From NCBI GenBank assembly GCA_020635795.1, contig JACJZD010000003.1, forward strand, positions 186,001-250,000: a stretch of 64,000 nucleotides of DNA, given 5' to 3'. The translations under genes and the position numbers were made by a program. The notes beneath the pieces were generated by a model that did no database searches, was not told the DNA's origin, and saw only the letters and a list, made by a program, of their open reading frames with translations. This stretch comes from Flavobacteriales bacterium. Lineage in GTDB: Bacteria > Bacteroidota > Bacteroidia > Flavobacteriales_E > Vicingaceae. Positions 8,530 through 16,448 of the stretch are shown piece after piece (position 1 is the first letter of the stretch; each line of letters starts with the position of its first letter).

Positions 8530-9435
8530 TTATTTTATTTCAAAATTTAATTTAGCTGCCTGAATTTCTTCAGAGTTTTCGTAGTCTAAAACTCCTATTG
8601 CCAAGTAATTTCCTTTTTCTAAGTTTTTAGGTAGAGTAAATACAAAGTCACGAATTAGTTCAGGAAGTATCGTGAAAGTTTTAACTGTTAAGCGTTTTTG
8701 TGTTCCAGTATTAAGGTTTGTTAAATCAATATATGAAGTACAATATGCAATTCCATTTCCTTTATTGGCGGCTTCAATGGCGATAATTTTTGTAGTGTCT
8801 TTTTCGCTATAACTAAAGTTAGTAATTTCAACGTTATCAGTAATAACATTTGGTGGATTTTGATATACAAAAACTCCAAAAGCAAATGTTGGTATTACTC
8901 CAAGAGCAACTGTATTGTCAGATTTTGATGGTGGCTCAAGTTTTTTTCTAGGTTCTTCTTGTTCAACCATTATTATACTCCATGCCGACTTATTTCCATC
9001 TTCATTATCGGGGACACTAACGGTAAATTTAACCTCTTTGTGCTCTCCAGGTTGTAGTTCAATAAATGTTGGTGAAATGTTCAGCCATCTCGATAATGAG
9101 TATTTCCCTTTACCAGGAGACATAAAGCTACTTTTCCCTTTACCATTCATATCAAAATCGTAAATGTTTACTTTGAATCGTTTTGCAGTTTCAGTATCAT
9201 TTTTAACATTTATCTTATAGGTTTTAACTTCACCTGGTTTTTGAGTTAAATGAAAATGTGCTGGTGAAACCGATATTCCTTTGGTTTGAAAATCCTTAGG
9301 AGAATCATCTGTTGAGGTTGAATTTTCTGTTGCAGGTTTAGTTTCAGGTGCTGTACTAGCAGTAGAATCTGTTTGAGCTACAACAGTAAAATATCCAAAA
9401 ATGAAAAATGTTAAAAAAGTAATAATCCTACCCAT
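8530..9435 (-). CDS. Periplasmic chaperone-like two-domain Ig-fold protein
   Basis: 301 residues: signal peptide (1-20), a Ser/Thr-rich linker (20-50), then two Ig-like domains. Domain 1 (about 52-165) opens with GISVSPAHFHLTQKPGEVKT and contains SRWLNISPTFIELQPGEHKE, the layout of PapD-like chaperones and of DUF916 proteins that accompany WxL proteins. Domain 2 (about 180-300) contains NVEITNFSYSEKDTTKIIAI and ends KLNFEIK. There is no C-terminal transmembrane anchor as in Gram-positive DUF916 proteins, so it should be soluble in the periplasm. It is the first gene of the operon, ahead of two subunit-like genes and the usher-like barrel, which supports a chaperone role. Confidence 0.6.
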   Translation of the reverse strand: MGRIITFLTFFIFGYFTVVAQTDSTASTAPETKPATENSTSTDDSPKDFQTKGISVSPAHFHLTQKPGEVKTYKINVKNDTETAKRFKVNIYDFDMNGKGKSSFMSPGKGKYSLSRWLNISPTFIELQPGEHKEVKFTVSVPDNEDGNKSAWSIIMVEQEEPRKKLEPPSKSDNTVALGVIPTFAFGVFVYQNPPNVITDNVEITNFSYSEKDTTKIIAIEAANKGNGIAYCTSYIDLTNLNTGTQKRLTVKTFTILPELIRDFVFTLPKNLEKGNYLAIGVLDYENSEEIQAAKLNFEIK

Positions 9436-9552
9436 TTCTTACAATAAGTTTAAGTTTGCTTTGCTAAGATAGTTGTTTTTGTTGATTATACCTATTACGT
9501 AGAGATAAAAAAATAGTTACTTTTTTATTTTTTTAAATAAAAAGTTAAAAAA

Positions 9553-10008
9553 TTAAAGACAGCGTTTTACTTTTTTTTCATGGGCTTGTTTAGCCTCTAA
9601 AGTGGATTGATTTCCTTCGAATAGAATTTTACACTCACCTGTTTTCATTTTATCCATCTCAGCCATTGTTTTATCAAATTCTTCATCGTCTTCTGTTTCA
9701 AGCATGGTTTTTTCAAGCTTTTTTAATTTTTTTACGCAATCGCAAAACGACATGCCACCTTCTTCAACTTTCGGTCCAGCATTGTTTGCTTTCATGGCTT
9801 CTTGTAAAGTCATTTCTTTACTCTCATCCACCTCTTCTTGATAAACACCTGTAGAACTTGTATCAGCAGCAGTAAACTCAGCATTTGGATCATCCATCTG
9901 AACTGCGTTGCTGTCAATATTTAATTCATTATCTAAGTTGTTGTCTGAACTACACGAAAAAGTTACAATCGCTATAACTAAAAGGAGGCTAAGTTTTTTT
10001 GTCATCAT
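9553..10008 (-). CDS. Small lipoprotein of unknown function
   Basis: 151 residues with a type II signal sequence: MMTKKLSLLLVIAIVTFSCSS, lipobox FSC with the acylated Cys near residue 19. The mature part is acidic (DNNLDNELNIDSNAVQMDD) and then has a Lys/Glu-rich helical segment with three more cysteines, including CDCVKKLKKLEKTML. I do not recognise the family. It lies 32 bp downstream of the ABC exporter gene on the same strand, so co-transcription with it is likely. Start could equally be the second Met. Confidence 0.75.
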   Translation of the reverse strand: MMTKKLSLLLVIAIVTFSCSSDNNLDNELNIDSNAVQMDDPNAEFTAADTSSTGVYQEEVDESKEMTLQEAMKANNAGPKVEEGGMSFCDCVKKLKKLEKTMLETEDDEEFDKTMAEMDKMKTGECKILFEGNQSTLEAKQAHEKKVKRCL

Positions 10009-10040
10009 TTTATTTTTTTACTAAAGGTAGGAAAAAAATA

Positions 10041-11867
10041 TTAGTTGCCAAACGTTTGTAAATCGGAAAGTCGTTTATATATACCTTCTTTAGCAATTAA
10101 ATAATTATGATGACCTCGCTCTACAATTTTACCTTTTTGTAAAACAATAATTTCATCGGCATTTTGTATGGTTGATAAACGGTGAGCTATTATTATAGAA
10201 GTTCTATTGTTCATTAATTTGTACAATGCATCCTGTACCAATTTTTCTGATTCAGTATCTAAAGCAGAGGTAGCTTCATCTAAAATTAAAATTGGAGGGT
10301 TTTTTAAAACTGCTCTTGCAATACTAATTCGTTGCTTTTGACCGCCAGACAATTTATTTCCTCTATCGCCAATATTGGTATGATAACCTTTATCAAATTC
10401 AATAATAAAGTTGTGAGCATTGGCAATTTTTGCAGCAGCAATTACATCTTCTTCTGTAGCATTATCTACACCAAAAGCAATGTTGTTAAAAATAGTATCG
10501 TTAAATAATATCGATTCTTGCGTTACTACACCTATTAGTTTTCGTAAACTTTCTATTGAAGCATCTTTAATGTTTACTCCATCAACATTAACTGAACCTG
10601 AATTTACATCATAAAATCGAGGAAGTAAGTCGGCAAAAGTTGATTTTCCACCACCTGATTCGCCAACCAAAGCAACTGTTTTACCTTTTTCAATGGTAAT
10701 GTTAATGTCGCTTAATACTTCTTCTTTGCCATAACTAAAGCACACATTTTTATAAGTAACTGATTCTTTAAAACCATCTAATTTTATAGGGTTGTCAGTT
10801 TCTTTAATGTTGTTTTCTGCTTGCAACAATTCTTCAATTCGTTCTGCCGAAGCTGCACCTTTTTGAATGATAGAATAAGCACTAGATATGGCTTTAATTG
10901 GGCTTAATAATCGTGCAAAAATAATGATGTAACCTATAAATTCACCACCATTAAAAGTTCCTTCACCATTTAAAACTAAACTTCCACCGTAATAAGCTAG
11001 TGTTACCATTACGGCAGAACCTAAAAACTCACTTAATGGAGAAGCTGAATCGCGTTTACGAATCATTTTTAAATGTAAATCGGTGTAATCTTGATTAAGT
11101 TTTTGAAAAGTTTTAGTTACTTTTTTTTCTGAATGAAAAGCTTTTATTATCCTTAATCCACCAATTGATTCTTCAACATTTGATAACAATTCGCCCATTT
11201 GAGCTTGTAATTTTCCAGATGTTCTTTTTAGACTTTTTCCAACTCTACCAATAATAAATCCACTTATTGGAAGCAGAATTAACGAAAAAAGTGTCAGGTT
11301 TGGGTTCATTGCAATCATTACTGCCAATGAAAGTATAATAGAAATAGGTTCTTTAAACAACAATTCTAATGAGTTTAAAATTGACCATTCTACTTCTTGA
11401 ACATCGGTGGTAACTTTAGCAATAATGTCTCCTTTTTTTTCTTCAGAATAAAACAAAAGAGGCAAAGCAAGTATTTTAGCTTGAAGTTCGTTTCTTAAAT
11501 CTCTAACAACACCTGTTCGAAGCACAGCAATAAAGAACATGGCTAAATAACGACATACATTTTTAATTAAAAACATAATGCCAACCAATACACAAACAAA
11601 AAGTAAAACTTTCGCTTTGTTTTCGTCTTCAATGTACTGACTTAGTGTGTAATTAAAATAATTTTCGAAATACTCTTTGGTTAAAGCAAACTCAGGTTTT
11701 GTAGTAACTACATCTGTAGTTTGATTAAATAAAATGTTTAAAAATGGAACAAATAAGAGCATTGATAGCAACTCGAAAATTACTGCCAAAATATTAAAGA
11801 TGATGTTTAGAAAAGCAAACCTTTTATAGTTAAGCGCATACTTTAATATTTTTTTAAAACTTTTCAT
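10041..11867 (-). CDS. MsbA-like ABC exporter, fused permease and ATPase
   Basis: 608 residues. An ABC_membrane type 1 domain with six predicted membrane helices covers about 20-325. The nucleotide-binding domain covers about 365-600. It contains Walker A GESGGGKST, signature LSGGQKQR, Walker B ILILDEATSALD and the switch His in IIIAHRLSTI. One polypeptide carries one membrane and one ATPase domain, so it should act as a homodimer in the inner membrane. The MsbA-like layout suggests export of lipid A precursor or another amphipathic substrate; substrate cannot be told from sequence. It lies 17 bp after purB on the same strand. Confidence 0.88.
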   Translation of the reverse strand: MKSFKKILKYALNYKRFAFLNIIFNILAVIFELLSMLLFVPFLNILFNQTTDVVTTKPEFALTKEYFENYFNYTLSQYIEDENKAKVLLFVCVLVGIMFLIKNVCRYLAMFFIAVLRTGVVRDLRNELQAKILALPLLFYSEEKKGDIIAKVTTDVQEVEWSILNSLELLFKEPISIILSLAVMIAMNPNLTLFSLILLPISGFIIGRVGKSLKRTSGKLQAQMGELLSNVEESIGGLRIIKAFHSEKKVTKTFQKLNQDYTDLHLKMIRKRDSASPLSEFLGSAVMVTLAYYGGSLVLNGEGTFNGGEFIGYIIIFARLLSPIKAISSAYSIIQKGAASAERIEELLQAENNIKETDNPIKLDGFKESVTYKNVCFSYGKEEVLSDINITIEKGKTVALVGESGGGKSTFADLLPRFYDVNSGSVNVDGVNIKDASIESLRKLIGVVTQESILFNDTIFNNIAFGVDNATEEDVIAAAKIANAHNFIIEFDKGYHTNIGDRGNKLSGGQKQRISIARAVLKNPPILILDEATSALDTESEKLVQDALYKLMNNRTSIIIAHRLSTIQNADEIIVLQKGKIVERGHHNYLIAKEGIYKRLSDLQTFGN

Positions 11868-11884
11868 TTGCTTTTTGCTGAAGG

Positions 11885-13240
11885 TTAAATTAAATCTACT
11901 CCTGTAAAAGTAAACGGAGAAATTTTTCGCAACTCATTTTTTATTTCTTCACTAACATTAAGTGTATCAATAAAATTAGCAATTGAGGTAGCTGTTATTT
12001 TTTCGTTCGTTCTCGTTAATTCTTTTAATGCTTCGTAAGGTTTTGGGTAGCCTTCGCGACGTAAAACGGTTTGAATGGCTTCGGCAGCTACAGCCCAATT
12101 TTCTTCTAAATCGGCGTGTATTTTTGCTTCGTTTAGCAACAATTTATTTAAACCTTTTAAAAGCGATGCCATTGCCAATACAGTGTGACCAATTGGAACG
12201 CCAACGTTACGCAAAACGGTAGAATCGGTTAAATCGCGTTGCAAACGAGAAATGGGCAATTTAGCTGATAAATGCTCAAAAATGGCGTTGGCAATACCCA
12301 AGTTTCCTTCCGAGTTTTCAAAGTCGATAGGGTTTACTTTGTGTGGCATGGCTGACGAACCTATTTCACCCTCTTTAATTTTTTGTTTGAAATAATCCAT
12401 CGAAACATAAGTCCAAACGTCACGGTCTAAATCAATTAAAATGGTGTTGATGCGTTTTAAACCATCAAAAAGAGCGGCTAAATTATCGTAGTGTTCAATT
12501 TGAGTGGTGGTTTGAGAACGGTCTAACCCTAAGCTATTGTTTACAAAATTGTTCGAGAAATCTATCCAATTGTAGTTTGGATAAGCCACATGGTGCGCAT
12601 TTAAGTTACCTGTTGCTCCACCAAACTTTGCTGAAAAAGGTACTGCTTTTACTTGCAACAGTTGTTTTTCGATACGCTCCACAAACACATAAAATTCTTT
12701 ACCCAATTTAGTAGGAGAAGCTGGTTGTCCGTGCGTTTTTGCCAACATAGGTATATTTGCCCAAGCATCAGACATTTCTTTTAATTTTACTAAACAATCG
12801 TTAAGTAAAGGATAATAAACAGCGTCTAATGCTTCTTTAATCGATAATGGAACAGAGGTGTTGTTAATGTCTTGTGAAGTTAAACCGAAATGTACAAACT
12901 CTTTGTAAGCAGGGTTAATGTTTAATAAATCGAACTTCTTTTTGATAAAATACTCAACGGCTTTAACATCGTGGTTGGTTACTTTTTCTTCGTCTTTAAC
13001 CGACTGAATATCAGCATCCGATAAGTTGTTGTAAATGTTTCGTAAATCGGCATATTTTGCTTTATCAAAACCTTGGAGTTGAGGTAAAGGCAATTCGCAA
13101 AGGGCAATAAAATATTCTATTTCAACTCTAATACGGTAGTTGATTAAAGCCGCTTCCGAAAAATAAGGAGCCAAAGCCTCTGTTGTTTTTCTGTATCTAC
13201 CATCAATGGGTGAAATTGCTGTTAAAGCAGTAAGGTTCAT
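11885..13240 (-). CDS. purB: Adenylosuccinate lyase
   Basis: 451 residues. It catalyses two fumarate-releasing steps in purine synthesis (SAICAR to AICAR, adenylosuccinate to AMP). The fumarase/aspartase superfamily signature SSAMPHKVNPIDFENSEGN is intact, with its catalytic loop serine pair. The N-terminal MNLTALTAISPIDGRYR and LTSQDINNT are typical of the E. coli-type PurB, and length matches that family. The minus-strand start is preceded by TACTTTTG (13264-13271), a match to the Bacteroidota -7 box, with no good -33 TTG. Confidence 0.95.
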   Translation of the reverse strand: MNLTALTAISPIDGRYRKTTEALAPYFSEAALINYRIRVEIEYFIALCELPLPQLQGFDKAKYADLRNIYNNLSDADIQSVKDEEKVTNHDVKAVEYFIKKKFDLLNINPAYKEFVHFGLTSQDINNTSVPLSIKEALDAVYYPLLNDCLVKLKEMSDAWANIPMLAKTHGQPASPTKLGKEFYVFVERIEKQLLQVKAVPFSAKFGGATGNLNAHHVAYPNYNWIDFSNNFVNNSLGLDRSQTTTQIEHYDNLAALFDGLKRINTILIDLDRDVWTYVSMDYFKQKIKEGEIGSSAMPHKVNPIDFENSEGNLGIANAIFEHLSAKLPISRLQRDLTDSTVLRNVGVPIGHTVLAMASLLKGLNKLLLNEAKIHADLEENWAVAAEAIQTVLRREGYPKPYEALKELTRTNEKITATSIANFIDTLNVSEEIKNELRKISPFTFTGVDLI

Positions 13241-13263
13241 TTTTCGAGAATTTTATTGAAGTG

Positions 13264-13271
13264 CAAAAGTA
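13264..13271 (-). promoter_or_regulatory. Candidate -7 box for purB
   Basis: TACTTTTG on the minus strand, a full match to TAnnTTTG, 24 bp before the purB start. No TTG lies at the usual upstream spacing, so it is only half supported. Confidence 0.4.
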
Positions 13272-13317
13272 TAATTTTAAAACGAAATATAAGAATAGTA
13301 TAAATAAGAGTGGCTTG

Positions 13318-13402
13318 ACTCTTTCGTTTATCGGGTTGGTGCTAGGCAAAGTGGCGGATTTCGGAGCACTAAACTGTCAATACACCACAAAAGTTGATGC
13401 GA
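13318..13402. repeat. Left part of a palindromic attC-like repeat split by the IS
   Basis: The segment has GGGTTGGTGCTAGGC and GTGGCGGAT. The segment on the other side of the IS has CACCCGCCAT and TTGAGTCAAACGCC, ending GTTAGCAG. The GGCGG/CCGCC and related blocks are inverted relative to each other, so without the IS the two parts could fold into one imperfect stem-loop of about 145 nt. I recall similar elements as abundant intergenic repeats in Bacteroidota, but cannot verify that here. Confidence 0.4.
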
Positions 13403-13468
13403 TGACCCGTCCTAAAATAAGTTTACCAGTTTTTGTTTATAATCCTAAAATAATTTTACAAATATAAA

Positions 13469-14347
13469 TTAATCCTGAAGAACTTTTACGGGATTAGTTC
13501 TAAAGTAGTTTTTCCATTTTCTGTAAGTTTTAGTTTTGTTATGATGAGTATAATCTGGAGTATGTAAATTAATACTTAAATGCGGTCTTTCTTGATTGTA
13601 CAGATTAACAGAGCGTTTAAGTAAGAAGTTAGCTTGGTTAAAAGATTTTGGTTTATATTTTTTTAAATATTCGTTTTTAATAATACCGTTAAGTCTTTCA
13701 GCAATAGCATTTTCTTTAGGATCTCCATTTTCAGTCATGCTAATATTAATATTGTTTTTGTGTAAAAGCTTTACATAATCCATTGCACAATATTGCACAC
13801 CTCTATCAGAGTGATGAATAAGACCAGTATGATTTTCATTAAGGATGCTTAGAGCCATTAATAAAGCATTTCTAGTAGATTTCATGTCTAAATGTTCAGA
13901 TAAACTATATCCAACAATTTTACGAGAATAAGCATCGGTAATGAAGCTGATGTATAAAAACTCACCATTTATTTTCCAATAAGTAATATCACTTACCCAT
14001 AATTGATTTGGTGCTGTTACCCGGTAGTTTTTAATTAAATTAGGCCATTTACGCATCCAATGTCCAGAATAGGTTGTGGTGACTTTACGTATTCTAGTGC
14101 GTATTAATAATTTTTCGTTTGCTAAAAGGTTAAATAAAGCATCTCTACCAATACTAATATGATGTTCATTAAAAAAAGGCTGCATCATGTGATATAGCTT
14201 TCGAGTTCCTATTCGAGGATGATACTCTCTAATGCTTAAAACATGTTGTATAACGAGTTCTTTTTTAGACTCAATGGTTAATTTATTTCTAAGATATTGA
14301 AAGTTAGCTTGCCTGCTTACACCAAACAATCGACAAATATTATCCAA
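13469..14347 (-). CDS. IS3-family transposase OrfB (DDE catalytic part)
   Basis: Retroviral-integrase-type catalytic domain with an HTH_21-like front (residues about 30-85). The DDE triad is visible: D in WVSDITYW, D in HHSDRGVQY and E in NGDPKENAIAERLNG, followed by the usual C-terminal YNQERPHLSI. The frame as given starts at a TTG (14347). It stays open further upstream to 14404, just behind a TAG, so the natural product is probably an OrfAB fusion made by -1 frameshifting at 14398-14404. No frameshift or stop interrupts the domain. Confidence 0.92.
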   Translation of the reverse strand: MDNICRLFGVSRQANFQYLRNKLTIESKKELVIQHVLSIREYHPRIGTRKLYHMMQPFFNEHHISIGRDALFNLLANEKLLIRTRIRKVTTTYSGHWMRKWPNLIKNYRVTAPNQLWVSDITYWKINGEFLYISFITDAYSRKIVGYSLSEHLDMKSTRNALLMALSILNENHTGLIHHSDRGVQYCAMDYVKLLHKNNINISMTENGDPKENAIAERLNGIIKNEYLKKYKPKSFNQANFLLKRSVNLYNQERPHLSINLHTPDYTHHNKTKTYRKWKNYFRTNPVKVLQD

Positions 14348-14382
14348 CGAATAGTTGTTGTACTTATCTTTTGTTTCACGGA

Positions 14383-14796
14383 TTATTTGGTGTCTGACTT
14401 TTTTCTAATGTTGAGCTTGAGGTCTTTTTCAGCAATTTCAATAACTCTAGAGTACATTTCAGAGCGTATTTTTTCGTCGCTGAGTTGTTTTTCAAGCTCT
14501 TTAATGCGTTTGTTGAGTGCATAGTTTTCTAGCTCTACTTCACTCAAATCTGGCTTTTTCTTTTTCAAACGATTAGTATTTGGAAGACCAAGATAATCTT
14601 TTTTACCGTATGGGTCTGTTATTCCAAATTTACGCATCCATTCCTGAATGGCACTATTGGCTCTAATTTCATACTTATCTAAAATTTCACGTTTGGTTAA
14701 ATCACTTTCTAAATATTCAGTGATTACTTTTTTCTTAAACTCATCACTATAAAAAGTTGCTGGGTTTGGTCGCTTTTTTGTTTCTGTTTTTTTCAT
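14383..14796 (-). CDS. IS3-family transposase OrfA (HTH and leucine zipper)
   Basis: 137 residues. The N-terminal half has the HTH_Tnp_1-type DNA-binding region (YSDEFKKKVITEYLESDLTK, EWMRKFGI). The C-terminal half is a coiled coil (ELENYALNKRIKELEKQL) used for transposase multimerisation. It ends LNIRKKSDTK, and the Lys-Lys codons AAA AAG form the frameshift heptamer. Start ATG at 14796 lies 18 bp inside the right inverted repeat. Confidence 0.9.
   Translation of the reverse strand: MKKTETKKRPNPATFYSDEFKKKVITEYLESDLTKREILDKYEIRANSAIQEWMRKFGITDPYGKKDYLGLPNTNRLKKKKPDLSEVELENYALNKRIKELEKQLSDEKIRSEMYSRVIEIAEKDLKLNIRKKSDTK
14398..14404 (-). promoter_or_regulatory. Programmed -1 frameshift heptamer A-AAA-AAG
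   Basis: In orfA phase the minus strand reads AGA AAA AAG TCA. Slipping back one base gives AAA AAA GTC AGA and enters the open orfB phase, which begins right here after a TAG at 14405-14407. This is the classical IS3-family slippery sequence and position, five codons before the orfA stop. Confidence 0.8.
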
Positions 14797-14838
14797 GTTT
14801 ACACGTTATTTTGTGTAAACTTATTTCAGGACGAGACA

Positions 14839-14899
14839 CGAGGCAGAATGTTCAATTAACCACGTCACCCGCCATTGAGTCAAACGCCTGTTAGCAGTA
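14839..14899. repeat. Right part of the split palindromic attC-like repeat
   Basis: It contains CACCCGCCATTGAGTCAAAC and ends with GTTAGCAGTA (14890-14899). The last 10 bp recur inverted as TACTGCTAAC at 16294-16303, on the far side of the adjacent gene. This makes it both one half of the IS-split stem-loop and one boundary of the single-gene module. Confidence 0.45.
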
Positions 14900-14907
14900 G
14901 TTTTATT

Positions 14908-16239
14908 CTAGAAGTAATATGGTTTGGTCGCATTTGGTGTAAATATTTTAATAAGTCCGTCAGAAGAAATTTTAATAGAAATTCCATTTGCACTCAGAAC
15001 AGATGCTGCCGATTCGCCTGTTCCTGTTATTCCCGAAACTTTCGCTTTTTCAATGTTTACTATTACTCCAATAAAAAGCAAGTTGCCTTCTTTATCAATT
15101 ATTGAACTACCGTCACTTGTAATACACCTAAAAATATGATTAATGGCTTGTTTGTCTGTAATATTTAGACCTACTTTTAAAAAACTGTTTTTAGTCTTTG
15201 TATTTATTAATTCATCAATTTTGTTTATGTCATCAGGAAACCAAAGGATTGTACTATGCTGTTTTTTAGAACAACTTAAAATGTAAAACAATATTGAATT
15301 TATTACTTTTTCATCAGCGGTAATATTTGCTGTTAGAATGTCCTTAAGAACGGAATAATTCCTATACCGCCATTGGTTCTCGAAGAAAATAAATTCACTT
15401 CCGTCTGATGAGCATATTGACAGTAATTTTTCATTTTCGACCTTGATTAAAAAGTCTCCCCCTTTGAGGGTTAATGCAAGCGAATGTGTATCTAAAAAGT
15501 TTCCTTTTGAATATTCTTCATCTAGAATGAAAATATTATTGAAACATAAATTTTTATTACCAAGAAAAAAAGAAGTTTTTCCGTCAACCAAATACCAAAC
15601 ACGTTTATTTATTTTATCGGTGTCGCTTATAAAAAATGGGGTTGTCAATTCTTTTACTATACCAAATCGTTCTCCTTTAACTATGTCTTGAGATTTGGTG
15701 AAAATTGCACCTGTTGAGAAATATTCTCCTTCAAAAGATGTTGTCCTTAATTTAAAGAAATATTCAATTAGATGTCTTACTTGACGGCTATCATAAGCAC
15801 CTTTACTTATGTATTCTGTTATTGTCTCTTTTATAATTTCATCTCCAAAAAGCAAAGAACTGTTTTGAAAAAAACGAGGCAGTTCCTTTGAGAAATAATG
15901 AGATAATATATTTTCAAAAATGTTCAGTATTCTTGTTTGCTTCCTTACGTCAATGTCAGAGATATGAAAACCAATTGCTGAGATAAGTTGATGTTCTTTA
16001 AACATTCTACCCAAGATTAAAACATTGTTGTCATCAATTGGATAGAATCCTCTTTTTATATTTTTATGAATATCGATTCCATAATCGTCTAAAAAAACTT
16101 TTTCTGGCAGAGTTATCACTTTGACCGAGCAAGAGAAAAAATTACTAATTGTCTCCGTTAAAATATTTAAGGCAAATTTTTTGAAAATTCGAAAAGCACT
16201 AAGTTTATGAATTTCTGTATACGTTACTTTCGTACTCAT
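14908..16239 (-). CDS. Divergent DAC (diadenylate cyclase-like) domain protein
   Basis: 443 residues, no signal peptide or membrane helix. The C-terminal part (about 330-440) follows the order of DisA_N/DAC domains: a DGS-II-DKEGNLLFIG block where active enzymes have DGA-x-x-I. Then comes GITGTGESAASVLSANGISI where they have GTRHRAA-x-GIS, then a SSDG-x-IKIF strand. The RHR nucleotide-contacting motif is replaced by GES, so c-di-AMP synthesis is doubtful. The first 300 residues look like a sensor region of the kind seen ahead of DAC domains in conflict-system proteins (DACNV-type, recalled, not verified). The gene is bounded by inverted GTTAGCAGTA repeats and lies beside an IS, suggesting horizontal gain. 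Confidence 0.5.
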   Translation of the reverse strand: MSTKVTYTEIHKLSAFRIFKKFALNILTETISNFFSCSVKVITLPEKVFLDDYGIDIHKNIKRGFYPIDDNNVLILGRMFKEHQLISAIGFHISDIDVRKQTRILNIFENILSHYFSKELPRFFQNSSLLFGDEIIKETITEYISKGAYDSRQVRHLIEYFFKLRTTSFEGEYFSTGAIFTKSQDIVKGERFGIVKELTTPFFISDTDKINKRVWYLVDGKTSFFLGNKNLCFNNIFILDEEYSKGNFLDTHSLALTLKGGDFLIKVENEKLLSICSSDGSEFIFFENQWRYRNYSVLKDILTANITADEKVINSILFYILSCSKKQHSTILWFPDDINKIDELINTKTKNSFLKVGLNITDKQAINHIFRCITSDGSSIIDKEGNLLFIGVIVNIEKAKVSGITGTGESAASVLSANGISIKISSDGLIKIFTPNATKPYYF

Positions 16240-16293
16240 TAGTTTTTGTATTTCTGATATTGACAGTTTTTTATTTGCGATTTCGGTTTAAAT

Positions 16294-16303
16294 TACTGCT
16301 AAC
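16294..16303. repeat. Inverted 10-bp boundary repeat TACTGCTAAC
   Basis: Exact inverted copy of GTTAGCAGTA at 14890-14899. Together they enclose about 1.4 kb containing only the DAC-like gene. The rest of 16240-16448 is otherwise empty and AT-rich, apart from the region just before the EI24-type gene, which has a -7-like TATTTTTG at 16424-16431. Confidence 0.5.
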
Positions 16304-16448
16304 GATATTGTTGGAAAGCGTTTTAATGTTTCTTACAATGATGTTAAACGAAGTTCGCGTTTTTTTAACACAAAGTCAATAGTTTTAAGTTGAGTTATAC
16401 ATTAAATTTATAAACAACTTTCGTATTTTTGGTAAAAAGCAACTCGTT

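Larger units (their letters stand above)
13403..14838 (-). mobile_element. IS3-family insertion sequence, complete, 1436 bp
   Basis: The ends are 24-bp imperfect inverted repeats: left TGACCCGTCCTAAAATAAGT and right (reverse complement) TGTCTCGTCCTGAAATAAGT, both continuing TTAC. The element starts TG and ends CA as usual for IS3. It is flanked by a 3-bp direct repeat CGA (13400-13402 and 14839-14841), the expected target duplication. It carries orfA and orfB in overlapping phases with an A6G slippery sequence. Intact ends, intact frames and target duplication suggest a recent, probably active copy. It interrupts a palindromic repeat, not a gene. Confidence 0.92.

Noticed and set aside
13261..13467. 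Open frame of 68 codons on the plus strand beside purB
   Set aside because: It runs from intergenic repeat sequence into the left end of the IS, has no recognisable domain and crosses the insertion junction.
14908..16239. Calling the DAC-like protein an active c-di-AMP synthase
   Set aside because: The DGA and RHR motifs are both changed, so only a divergent DAC-like domain can be claimed.
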